The notes under the pieces: model-generated
Databases searched by the model: none
Seen by the model: only the letters and a program-made list of their open reading frames with translations
Told to the model about the DNA's origin: nothing
Translations under genes and position numbers: made by a program
Shown: piece after piece, positions 8,538-16,152 of the stretch
Layout of the letters: each line of letters begins with the position of its first letter
Numbering within the stretch: the stretch's first letter is position 1
Assembly: GCA_050734185.1 (NCBI GenBank)
Contig: JBOHUE010000147.1
Coordinates: 1 to 22,419, forward strand
Direction: 5' to 3'
From: JAFALX01 sp050734185
Lineage (GTDB): Bacteria; Chloroflexota; Dormibacteria; Aeolococcales; Aeolococcaceae
Length of the DNA: 22,419 nucleotides

Positions 8538-8542
8538 AGCAA
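8514..8542 (-). promoter_or_regulatory. Near-consensus sigma-70 type promoter of the marR operon
   Basis: Read on the minus strand, TTGCTT (8537-8542) and TATAAT (8514-8519) are separated by exactly 17 nt. This is the most AT-rich stretch in the window. The expected transcription start lies about 7 nt after the -10 box, at or next to ATG 8505, giving a leaderless message. It is the only promoter I can see for the six minus-strand genes down to 1772. Confidence 0.75.
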
Positions 8543-8636
8543 CCGGTGGCGCCTCTCTCGTGGCGGCGGCCGGGAACCTCAGCGACGGCTTCGGCGTAGA
8601 CGCAGAGAACACCAGCGTCACACCGGAGGCGTCACC

Positions 8637-9740
8637 ATGCGGAGGCTTCTTCTCGCGGCCGCAATCCCGCTCGTCGCGATCGCACTGCAGGTGACGAACG
8701 CATTCGCGTGCGGCGGCCTCGTCGCTCCCGACGGCGACGTGCATCTCGACCGCGCCACCACCTTCGTCGCGTGGCGCGGCGGTGTGGAGCATTACGTCAC
8801 CAGCTTCGCGTTCACAGGGCCGGCGGCCGACGTTGGCTGGATCGTGCCGCTGCCGGCCGTGCCCGACAGCATCGAGGCGGCGGGCAAGTGGACGCTGCAG
8901 CGCCTCGAGCAGGCGTTCAACCCGGTGCCGCAGTTCGCCACAGCACTCGACGACCGCGCAGCCGCCGGAGCGGTCGTGGTGCAGCAGGTGCAGGTCGAGG
9001 CGCTCGACATCACCGTGCTGAAGGGCAGCGGCCAGGACGTGATCGATTGGTGCACGCAGAACGGATTCACCTTGCCCACCGAGACGAAGGATCACCTGCT
9101 GCGCTACGCACAGGCGAGCCCGGTCTTCATGGCGGCGAAGTACGACAACGCGGCTGCCAGCGCGCGGGGCATGCAGTCCGGTGACGGCGTGCCGCTCCTG
9201 GTCACGATGCACACGCCGCAGCTATGGGTGCCGCTCGAGGTGCTGGCCAACGACGACGACGCCGTCAACGCCGATCTCTTCCTGCTCACCGATCAGCCGT
9301 TGCAGCCGGCGCAGCCGGTGCCGGCCTTCACGCTGCCGCCCTTCACCTTTGGCAGTACCAACAGCGTCGACGGCGCCATGGGCTTCACGATCACGGGCAG
9401 CAAGCCACTCGACGCGCAGCTGTACGGCGACCTGTCGAGCGATCGCAACATGGGCTGGATGCCGTCCAGCGGCTGGCTCACGTCCCTGCAGCTGCGTGCC
9501 CCGGGGGCGACGGTCACGTACGACCTCGGCGTCGGCGGCGACGGCCTCATCCGGCTCGTCACGTTTGGGACACCACCGGCGAAAACTGTGAGCGTGGAGC
9601 AGCCGGTACCGGCGCGCGTTGCTCCCGTGTGGGCGTACGCCGCGGCGTCGGGTGGCTCGCTGCTCCTCGTCGCGTCCACGGTGATGGCGCTCCGGATCAG
9701 GAGCCGGCGTCGACGCCCGGGCGGCCCCTCGGCAGCCTGA
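8637..9740 (+). CDS. DUF2330 domain-containing secreted protein with C-terminal membrane anchor
   Basis: 367-aa protein of unknown function matching the DUF2330 pattern: a signal peptide (residues 1-24, MRRLLLAAAIPLVAIALQ...) followed at once by CGG (C25-G27), the hallmark start of the mature protein in this family. The body is beta-rich. A single hydrophobic segment (about 332-352) followed by RIRSRRRR would leave most of the protein outside the cell, anchored at its C-terminus. ATG 8637 is supported by GGAGG 8 nt upstream. It is transcribed divergently from the marR operon and ends 3 bp from the convergent S9 peptidase. No catalytic motif is recognised. Confidence 0.85.
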   Translation: MRRLLLAAAIPLVAIALQVTNAFACGGLVAPDGDVHLDRATTFVAWRGGVEHYVTSFAFTGPAADVGWIVPLPAVPDSIEAAGKWTLQRLEQAFNPVPQFATALDDRAAAGAVVVQQVQVEALDITVLKGSGQDVIDWCTQNGFTLPTETKDHLLRYAQASPVFMAAKYDNAAASARGMQSGDGVPLLVTMHTPQLWVPLEVLANDDDAVNADLFLLTDQPLQPAQPVPAFTLPPFTFGSTNSVDGAMGFTITGSKPLDAQLYGDLSSDRNMGWMPSSGWLTSLQLRAPGATVTYDLGVGGDGLIRLVTFGTPPAKTVSVEQPVPARVAPVWAYAAASGGSLLLVASTVMALRIRSRRRRPGGPSAA

Positions 9741-9743
9741 CGG

Positions 9744-11669
9744 CTACAGGTTCGCGATCGGCAACGGCGCGGCGTCATCGGGCGGCTCGATGCCCGACAC
9801 GCGGCAGAAGAAGTACAGCATTGCGGTCACGGTCCGCTCGATGTTCTGCGCCTGGCGAAACCCGTGGCCCTCGCCGGCAAACGTGACGTACGCAGACGGA
9901 ATTCCGCGCAGGCGCACGGCGTCGTACATGCCGGCGGACTGATCGGGCGGGACAATCGGATCATCCAACCCCTGCAGCAGTAGGAGAGGCTTGCGCACCC
10001 GGTCGGCGAAGTGCACGGGTGAGCGCGCGTAGAGCTCGTCGGGATCTTCGGGAAAGGGCGCCTCGTAGCGCGCCTCGAATTTGTGGGTGTCCGCGAACAG
10101 CGCGGCGAGGTCGCCGATGCCGAACAGGCTGGCACCTGCGGCGAACGTGTCGTGAAACGTCATGGCGCAGAGCACGATGTAGCCGCCGGCGCTGCCGCCT
10201 TCGATGAACAGCCGGCCGGGGTCGACGTCGCCGCGCTCAGCGAGAAAGCGCGCGCCGGCCACGCAGTCGCCGACATCGACGACGCCGCTGCCGCGGTCGA
10301 GGCGCTTGCGATACGCCCGCCCGTAGCCGGTGCTGCCGCCGTAGTCGACGTCGAGGTACGCAACGCCGCGGCTCGTCCAGAACTGGACCAGCGCACTCAG
10401 GGTCGTCGACGTGGCGCTGGTCGGGCCGCCATGCGCGTGCACCAGCAGCGGCGGCGTGGCCGCATCATGCGCAGCCGTGTCGTTGCGCGGCCGGTAATAC
10501 CACGCGTGGGCGGTCGCGCCGCCGTGGCCCGGGAACGTGAGGTGCTCGGGGACGGACAGCACCGCGGCGTCGAAGCGTTCAGCGCTCTCGTCGCTGAGCG
10601 TCGTGGTGACTCCCGTTGACACGTCGACCGACACGATGGCCGCCGGGTCGCGTGGCCCTCCGGCCAGCATCACGACGGTGTCCCCGCGCGCCGCGAGCAA
10701 TGTGCCCATCGCGGTGTACGGGAGGTCCACATCCGTGAGCGAGCCCGTGTGCGTGTCGAGCACGTGCAGGCGCCAGGCGCCCTCGTGGCTGGCGCACAGC
10801 GCAATGCGATCGTGCGCGAGAAACCCATATGTCGCCAGCCCGAAGTTCCACATCGGCCGGCCGCACTCGGCCTGCATCGGCGCCATCGGCGCGATGGCGG
10901 CGTCCTTCCAGCGATACAGGTTCCAGAAGCCGGTGCGGTCGGAGACGAAGTGCAGCGTCGAATTGGCGGACCACGACGGCTGGAAGATCGACTCGCCGCT
11001 GCCTCCCGCGACGTGCTCGGCGTCATTCGGCACACCGTCGCAGTCGAGCCACGCGACCCATAGCTCGGTGCCCTCCCACGGCATCAGCGGCTGGTTCCAC
11101 GTCAACCAGCAGAGCCTGGTGCCGTCCGGGCTCACGCGAGGGCTGGAGTAGAAGTCGTTGCCGCTCACCACGGTCGCAACCTCGGCGCCGTCGAGCGGGA
11201 GCCTGCCGATGGTGTTGACCACCGTCGCACCGCGGTGGTCCTCGACCACGCAGAACAGCGTGTCGCTGTCAGCGTTGGGGTCGAGCGTCATGTCCGCGTA
11301 GCGCACGTCCCCGGCATCCGGCGTGAGCGCAACGGGCGCGCCTCCGCCGCCGGCGCGGTACAACCGGCCGTCGACGGCGTTCGAGAACACGACGTGCGAG
11401 CGAGCGGCGAGCAGCGCGCCCCCGCCGTACTCGTGCACGAAGGTACGCGCGGAGAACGGCGGCGCGATCAGGTCATGCGCGCCCGCGCCTCCATGCACAT
11501 CGCGGCGCACGATGACGCAGCGACCGGCCTCCGCCGGCCGACCCTCGATCCAGAACACGTCGTCGCCGTCGACGTGCACTGCCTCGAAGCGCAGGCCCGC
11601 GGTCGCCACCGCGGCGGCGCTGATGGGCGAATCCCAGAGGCGGCGCTGCGGCGGGGCGCCGCCGCTCAC
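9744..11669 (-). CDS. S9 family peptidase (prolyl oligopeptidase / acylaminoacyl-peptidase type)
   Basis: 641-aa serine peptidase with an N-terminal beta-propeller (about 20-380) that limits access to short peptides and a C-terminal alpha/beta hydrolase domain. The propeller begins with the family signature SARTFVHEYGGGA (73-85). The nucleophile is S493 in EGGSAGGYI, the acid is D570 in GLDDPIVPP, and the base is H602 in GEGHGF. There is no signal peptide, so it probably acts in the cytosol on oligopeptides. The GTG start at 11669 overlaps the stop of a 25-codon ORF (GTGA, 11666-11669), which supports this start in the absence of a Shine-Dalgarno sequence. It is the last gene of the PIG-L operon and converges on the DUF2330 gene. 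Confidence 0.92.
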   Translation of the reverse strand: MSGGAPPQRRLWDSPISAAAVATAGLRFEAVHVDGDDVFWIEGRPAEAGRCVIVRRDVHGGAGAHDLIAPPFSARTFVHEYGGGALLAARSHVVFSNAVDGRLYRAGGGGAPVALTPDAGDVRYADMTLDPNADSDTLFCVVEDHRGATVVNTIGRLPLDGAEVATVVSGNDFYSSPRVSPDGTRLCWLTWNQPLMPWEGTELWVAWLDCDGVPNDAEHVAGGSGESIFQPSWSANSTLHFVSDRTGFWNLYRWKDAAIAPMAPMQAECGRPMWNFGLATYGFLAHDRIALCASHEGAWRLHVLDTHTGSLTDVDLPYTAMGTLLAARGDTVVMLAGGPRDPAAIVSVDVSTGVTTTLSDESAERFDAAVLSVPEHLTFPGHGGATAHAWYYRPRNDTAAHDAATPPLLVHAHGGPTSATSTTLSALVQFWTSRGVAYLDVDYGGSTGYGRAYRKRLDRGSGVVDVGDCVAGARFLAERGDVDPGRLFIEGGSAGGYIVLCAMTFHDTFAAGASLFGIGDLAALFADTHKFEARYEAPFPEDPDELYARSPVHFADRVRKPLLLLQGLDDPIVPPDQSAGMYDAVRLRGIPSAYVTFAGEGHGFRQAQNIERTVTAMLYFFCRVSGIEPPDDAAPLPIANL

Positions 11670-11743
11670 TCGAGAAAGGCGCCGGCGGTGGCGGCTGCGC
11701 TGAGCCCGACGCCGAGATAGATGCGCGGGCCGGCGACGTTCAT
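11666..11743 (-). CDS. Possible 25-aa small protein, coupled on both sides
   Basis: Small ORF between the PIG-L deacetylase and the S9 peptidase. Its ATG (11743-11741) overlaps the upstream stop as ATGA, and its TGA (11668-11666) overlaps the peptidase GTG as GTGA. The product, MNVAGPRIYLGVGLSAAATA then GAFLE, is small, Ala/Gly-rich and mildly hydrophobic, long enough for a single short membrane segment. It may be a genuine small protein, or only a translated linker that carries ribosomes from one gene to the next. I recognise no family. Confidence 0.45.
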   Translation of the reverse strand: MNVAGPRIYLGVGLSAAATAGAFLE

Positions 11744-12465
11744 CCCGTGTGCACCACCTGAAACGCCTCGGCCATGCGGCCGTCGCCGAGCCCGTGTGCC
11801 TCGGCCGTCGCCTTGAGCCAGCTGCGCACGCGGTCCTCGAGCTGGTCCCAGTCCTGGTACTGCGAGCGGTGTTGCTGCAACGCGGCGAGCTTGCGTTCGG
11901 CGGTCTCCGTGACGTCGACCACCTCGTCCGGCGCCATGCTGCCGCCGGCCATGATCCAGACCTCGCTGACCGTCCAGGGTTCGAGCCCCTCCTGCTCCAG
12001 GAGCTCCATGTGCGCGAACGGGTTGCGCGCGTCGGGGTAGACGGCGTCCAGCGTGGCCTCGCCGGCGGCGAGGTGGTCAGGGTGGCTCGCCTGGATGCGC
12101 GCGAAGTTGCGGACGGGAGACTGCGCCAGCACCCGCTGGGGTCGCTTCTGCCGGATCACGCGCGAGATGTCGCGGCGCAGGTCGACGGTCGCCGCCACCT
12201 TGCCGTCGGGGTAGCCGAGGAACGTGATGTCGTGCACGCCGACCTCGGCAGCAGCCGCTCGCTGCTCCTCCTTGCGGATCTCCGCCATCCGCGTGCGCGC
12301 GATGCTGCGGTCGGAGCCGCCCGCATCGCCATTCGTGATGATGCAGTACGACATCTCGACGCCCAGGCCCGACCACTTCGCCGTGGTGGCCGCGCACCCG
12401 AAGTCGCAATCGTCGGGGTGCGCGACGACCACGAGGGCGCGCTCGACTCCTTCGATCTGGGACAC
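11740..12465 (-). CDS. PIG-L family deacetylase (LmbE/MshB-like)
   Basis: 241-aa zinc-dependent N-deacetylase of the family that includes MshB, mycothiol S-conjugate amidase and GlcNAc-PI deacetylase. The first metal motif is AHPDDCDFG (H16, D18, D19); D18 is the expected general base. The second is SHPDH (128-131 region, third ligand H131). Length is near the lower end for the group. Likely substrates are N-acetylglucosaminyl sugars or thiol conjugates; MshB function cannot be assigned from these motifs alone. The GTG start at 12465 has TACCAT 7 nt upstream, consistent with a leaderless message. It leads an operon with a 25-codon ORF and the S9 peptidase. Confidence 0.85.
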   Translation of the reverse strand: MSQIEGVERALVVVAHPDDCDFGCAATTAKWSGLGVEMSYCIITNGDAGGSDRSIARTRMAEIRKEEQRAAAAEVGVHDITFLGYPDGKVAATVDLRRDISRVIRQKRPQRVLAQSPVRNFARIQASHPDHLAAGEATLDAVYPDARNPFAHMELLEQEGLEPWTVSEVWIMAGGSMAPDEVVDVTETAERKLAALQQHRSQYQDWDQLEDRVRSWLKATAEAHGLGDGRMAEAFQVVHTG

Positions 12466-12472
12466 GAGGCCG

Positions 12473-12478
12473 ATGGTA
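12473..12478 (-). promoter_or_regulatory. Candidate -10 box for the PIG-L operon, leaderless spacing
   Basis: On the minus strand TACCAT lies 7 nt before the GTG start at 12465. This is the spacing expected if transcription begins at the start codon. I see no good -35 hexamer. Confidence 0.4.
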
Positions 12479-12554
12479 CCCAGCCATGCCCGGCCGACGC
12501 GCCGCCGAGCGTGACGTTCGTCGCCGGAATGGCGAAACCGGCGGCAGAGGGCGG

Positions 12555-12560
12555 TACCCT
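12555..12560 (+). promoter_or_regulatory. Candidate -10 box for the MpaB operon, leaderless spacing
   Basis: TACCCT lies 6 nt before the GTG start at 12567. It sits in a GGTACCC heptamer that also occurs at 12475-12481, where it contains the -10 box of the divergent PIG-L gene. No clear -35. Confidence 0.4.
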
Positions 12561-12566
12561 GCGTCG

Positions 12567-13502
12567 GTGGTCCCGACCCCCGCGGAGGTCCTGCGCCTTA
12601 TGGGGCGCGAGCCCTACCAGACGATCCGTCCGATGCCGCTGCACGACCGCGCTCCCGATGCCGGCCTCTTCGGCCCGGACTCGGTGACATGGCGCGTCAT
12701 GCGCGAGCCGCTCCTCATGCTCGGCGCGGGACGAGCCCTGCTCATGCAGGCGGCGAACCCGCTCGTCGCCCAGGGCGCGATCGACCACAGCAATTACGCC
12801 ACCGACCCCTACGGGCGTCTGGAGCGAACCGTGGAATGGGTCACCGTGGTCAGCTTCGGCACGACCGCGGAGGCGACGCGCGTGTCCCGCCGCGTGACGG
12901 CGCTGCACGGCCGGGTCAAGGGGACGCTGCCAACGAAAGCGTCCACCGGCTCCATCAGCGGCGGGACGCGGTACACGGCCGACGACCCGGCGCTCCTCCG
13001 CTGGGTGCACGCGACGTTCGTCGACACCATGCTGGCCACGCACGACGCCTTCGTCGGCGGCCTCGACGAGGCTGAACGCGACGCGTTCGTGCGCGAGTGG
13101 GACGCGGTGGCGGCGCTGATGGGCGTTCCCCGCCGCCTCCTGTGGCGCGACGCGGCGGCGATGCGCGCCTACGTGGCCCAGCAGGTCCGCAAGGGGCCGG
13201 CGCGACCCGGGCCTGGTTCGCGAATCGTGGCCCAGACCGTCCTCCGACCGCCCGTCGCATCACGCGCGCTGCGCCCGGCCGCCAGCTTGCTCGCGTTCGC
13301 CGCGGTGGGGCTGCTGCCCGACGAGGTGCGGCGCGGGTACGAGATCCCGTGGTCGTCCGCGCACGTGGCCGGCCATCGCGCCATCCGCGTCTTTCTCCGC
13401 TCCTCGCGCGTGACCTTTCCGCGGCGGCTGCGCGTCTCGCCCGTCTACGACCTGGCGCTTGCCCGCACCCGGGGTCGGTGGCCGGAGCGGTTGGCTGCGT
13501 GA
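12567..13502 (+). CDS. Oxygenase MpaB family protein (DUF2236)
   Basis: 311-aa protein of the MpaB/rubber-oxygenase-related family (DUF2236), a heme-b fold with members acting on isoprenoid side chains. Family-typical segments are GAGRALLMQAANPLVAQGAI and HSNYATDPYGRLERTVEW, then FGTTAEATRVSRRVTALHG. The C-terminal part holds PRRLRVSPVYDLALARTRG. GTG 12567 is preferred to an upstream ATG at 12486, because the extra 27 codons are Arg-rich, unlike the family, and lie in the divergent promoter region. The gene starts a three-gene operon; the next start overlaps its stop (GTGA, 13499-13502). Substrate unknown; the neighbouring lipase-like hydrolase hints at lipid or isoprenoid breakdown. Confidence 0.85.
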   Translation: MVPTPAEVLRLMGREPYQTIRPMPLHDRAPDAGLFGPDSVTWRVMREPLLMLGAGRALLMQAANPLVAQGAIDHSNYATDPYGRLERTVEWVTVVSFGTTAEATRVSRRVTALHGRVKGTLPTKASTGSISGGTRYTADDPALLRWVHATFVDTMLATHDAFVGGLDEAERDAFVREWDAVAALMGVPRRLLWRDAAAMRAYVAQQVRKGPARPGPGSRIVAQTVLRPPVASRALRPAASLLAFAAVGLLPDEVRRGYEIPWSSAHVAGHRAIRVFLRSSRVTFPRRLRVSPVYDLALARTRGRWPERLAA

Positions 13503-15277
13503 GGCGTCGCATCCTCTTCATCGCATTCCTCGCCGTCCTCGCGACCGTGGCGGCCGTCTCCTGCGGGAGCTCGTCACCGGGGAAAACCACCGCCACCTTC
13601 GCCGAGGAGCCCGGGCTCCCGCCGAATTACATCCTCCCGCTCGCCGGCGGCGCGAACTTCACTGCGCCGAACGTCAGCCAGTTCCAGCCGTTGCTGTACC
13701 GCCCGCTGTACTGGTTCGGCAACAACGGGAAGGTCGCGGTGGACGACAGCCTGAGCATCGCCAACCCTCCGCAGTACGCGGCCGACGGCAAGTCGGTGAC
13801 GATCACGCTCAAGCCGTACGTATGGTCGGACGGCAAGCCCGTGACGACCCGCGACGTCGAGTTCTGGCAGAACCTGGTGACCGCGAACAAGCTCCTCTGG
13901 GGCGGCTACTCGCCCGGTGAGTACCCGGACAACGTCGTCGGCACCGTGGTCAACAGCCCCACGTCGATCACCTTCAAGTTCAGCCAGGCGTACGGGCCGC
14001 CGTTCTTCACCTTCAACGAGCTGAGCCAGATCACGCCGCTGCCGCAGCACGTCTGGGACAGGGAGTCCGCCACCGGTGCGGCGGCCGACTACGACCGCAC
14101 GACGGCGGGCGCCGTCGCCGTCTACAACTTCCTCAACGGCCAGGCCACCGACCTCCCCAGCTACAACACCAACCCGCTCTGGCAGGTGGTGGACGGTCCG
14201 TGGAAGATGAAGTCCCTCGACAAGGCCGGCCTGCTGCGGCTCGTGCCGAACAACAAATACGCAGGGCCGGTCAAGGCCAAGCTCACCGAGTTCGACGAGG
14301 TGCCGTACGCCACCGAGGCGGCGGAGTACGCCGCGCTCTCAAAGGGCCAGGTCGACTACGGCTACCTGCCGTACTCCCAGACGAACCAGAAGAATGCGAT
14401 CAGCGGACAGGGCTACACGATCGACCCCTGGGCGGGATGGCAGATCAACTACATCCAGATCAACTTCACCAACCCCACGAGCGGCCCCATGTTCAACCAG
14501 CCGTATTTCCGTCAAGCTCTGCAGAAACTCATCGACCAGCAGGCCTACGTCAACTCTGCGATGGGCGGATACGGCTACCCCACGTACGGCCCCGTGCCGC
14601 TCAAGCCACAGAGCGACTTCATCGACCCGCAGGAGCCGCATGACCTGTATCCGTTCGACACAAAGGGCGCCGCTGCACTGCTGCAGTCCAACGGATGGAC
14701 GGTGAACGCGGGCGGCGTCTCCACCTGCGCCAACGCCGGCACCGCCCCGGGGCAGTGCGGCGGTGGCATCGCCGCCGGCGCCAAGGCGTCGTTCAAACTC
14801 GAGTACTCGAGCGGTGAGGCCGCGCTGGACCGCGAGATGCAGACGCTGAAGCACGACTTCTCGCAGGCCGGGATTGACATACAGCTGTCGACCGCACCGT
14901 TCAACTCGGTGCTCGTGCACGCGTCACCGTGCACCGGGGGCGTGGCGTGCACATGGGACATGCAGTTCTGGGGCGGGGGCTGGATCTACGCCCCGGACTA
15001 CTTCCCGAGCGGCGATGAGATCTTCTCCACGGGAGCTGCGGGCAACTACGGCGGCTACACCGACGCCACCATGGACTCGTCGATCGCCGCCACACAGACC
15101 GCGGCGACGACGTCGGCGTTGGGTCCGTATCAGCTGTACGCGGCGAAGGCGCTGCCGGTCCTGTGGATGCCGACGGCGTACCCGCAGCTCTCCGCGATCA
15201 GCAACAACCTCCACGGCACGCAGCCGCAGGATCCGCTGCTCGGGATCCATCCTGAGACTTGGTCGTGGTCGTCGTGA
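13499..15277 (+). CDS. ABC transporter substrate-binding lipoprotein, family 5 (oligopeptide type)
   Basis: 592-aa extracytoplasmic solute-binding protein of the SBP_bac_5 family (OppA/DppA-like), which captures peptides or similar solutes. The N-terminus is a lipoprotein signal: RRR, a hydrophobic core, then AVSC with lipid-anchor cysteine C22 (the -3 residue is Ala, slightly off consensus). The family entry pattern QFQPLLYRPLYWFGNNGKVA and ADGKSVTITLKPYVWSDGKP is present, as is the late YPFDTKGAAALLQSNGW. The GTG start at 13499 overlaps the upstream stop; upstream in-frame sequence is a shadow of that gene. No permease or ATPase gene lies nearby, so it must work with a transporter encoded elsewhere or act as a lone binder. 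Confidence 0.9.
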   Translation: MRRRILFIAFLAVLATVAAVSCGSSSPGKTTATFAEEPGLPPNYILPLAGGANFTAPNVSQFQPLLYRPLYWFGNNGKVAVDDSLSIANPPQYAADGKSVTITLKPYVWSDGKPVTTRDVEFWQNLVTANKLLWGGYSPGEYPDNVVGTVVNSPTSITFKFSQAYGPPFFTFNELSQITPLPQHVWDRESATGAAADYDRTTAGAVAVYNFLNGQATDLPSYNTNPLWQVVDGPWKMKSLDKAGLLRLVPNNKYAGPVKAKLTEFDEVPYATEAAEYAALSKGQVDYGYLPYSQTNQKNAISGQGYTIDPWAGWQINYIQINFTNPTSGPMFNQPYFRQALQKLIDQQAYVNSAMGGYGYPTYGPVPLKPQSDFIDPQEPHDLYPFDTKGAAALLQSNGWTVNAGGVSTCANAGTAPGQCGGGIAAGAKASFKLEYSSGEAALDREMQTLKHDFSQAGIDIQLSTAPFNSVLVHASPCTGGVACTWDMQFWGGGWIYAPDYFPSGDEIFSTGAAGNYGGYTDATMDSSIAATQTAATTSALGPYQLYAAKALPVLWMPTAYPQLSAISNNLHGTQPQDPLLGIHPETWSWSS

Positions 15278-16122
15278 TCCGCTACGACCAGGGCTTCTTC
15301 ACGGGCGCGCGCGGCGTCCGCATCTACCACCGCTCGTGGGAGCCCGACGATGCTGTACTCAGTCGCGTGACGATCTCGCACGGCTACGCCGAGCACGGCG
15401 AGCGCTACGCGCACGTCGCCACGCGGCTTGCGGAGCGTGGCTTCGCGGTCAGCGCGCTCGACCATCGCGGCCACGGGCAGTCGGGTGGCGATCGCGTCAA
15501 CGTGAAGCGCTTCTCCGACTACACCGACGACCTGCACAGCTTCCTCGTCATCGGCGCGCAGCGCTGGCCGGGCGTCCGCTCCATCCTGCTGGGTCACAGC
15601 ATGGGCGGCATGATCGCGCTCGACCTCGCGCTCGGCGATGCCTCGGACATCGACGCCCTGGTGCTCTCCGCTCCGGCGGTGTGCCCGCCGAAGGTCGCCG
15701 GCTACCGGGTCACGGCGGGCAAGGTGCTGGCAAGGGTCACCCCGGGCGCGCCCGTGCTGCGGCTGCCGCTGAACAAGATCAGCAAGGACAAGGCGGTGGT
15801 CAAGGCGTACAAGCAGGACAAGCTCGTGTTCCGCTCGATGGTGCACGCGCGCCTCGCCGCCGAGTGGCTGGCGGCGATGGCCCGGGTGGAGGAGAACCTT
15901 CCGGCGCTCCGCATGCCGCTGCTGGTCATGCAGGGCTCCGATGACGGCCTCGTCGACCCCGGGTGCGGGCCGCACGTGGTCGAACGCGCCGGCTCGGCAG
16001 ACAAGACGCTGAAGATGTATCCGGGGCTGTGGCACGAGATCTTCAACGAGCCCGAGCGAGAAATGGTCATCAGTGACCTGATCTCCTGGGTCACGCCGCA
16101 CGCGGGCATCGGCACCGCCTGA
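15274..16122 (+). CDS. Alpha/beta hydrolase, monoacylglycerol lipase-like
   Basis: 282-aa serine hydrolase of the Hydrolase_4 (monoacylglycerol lipase/lysophospholipase) group. The oxyanion segment is SHGYAEHGERY (35-45), followed by DHRGHGQSGG. The nucleophile is S109 in LLGHSMGGM, the acid is D224 in QGSDDGLVDP, and the base is H254 in GLWHEIFNEP. No signal peptide is visible, so it is probably cytosolic or peripherally membrane-bound. The GTG start at 15274 overlaps the stop of the binding-protein gene (GTGA, 15274-15277), which decides it against the TTG or GTG codons just upstream. It is the last gene of the MpaB operon. Confidence 0.92.
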   Translation: MIRYDQGFFTGARGVRIYHRSWEPDDAVLSRVTISHGYAEHGERYAHVATRLAERGFAVSALDHRGHGQSGGDRVNVKRFSDYTDDLHSFLVIGAQRWPGVRSILLGHSMGGMIALDLALGDASDIDALVLSAPAVCPPKVAGYRVTAGKVLARVTPGAPVLRLPLNKISKDKAVVKAYKQDKLVFRSMVHARLAAEWLAAMARVEENLPALRMPLLVMQGSDDGLVDPGCGPHVVERAGSADKTLKMYPGLWHEIFNEPEREMVISDLISWVTPHAGIGTA

Positions 16123-16138
16123 GACCGAGCCGCCGCGC

Positions 16139-16144
16139 TAAGGT
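16139..16144 (+). promoter_or_regulatory. Candidate -10 box for the PPK2 gene, leaderless spacing
   Basis: TAAGGT lies exactly 8 nt before ATG 16153 in an otherwise GC-only stretch, 16 nt after the previous stop codon. No convincing -35 or Shine-Dalgarno is present. Confidence 0.4.
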
Positions 16145-16152
16145 CGGGCGCG

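Noticed and set aside
12486..12566. N-terminal extension of the MpaB gene from ATG 12486
   Set aside because: The 27 added residues are Arg-rich, not family-like, and lie in the divergent promoter region; GTG 12567 has a correctly placed -10 box.
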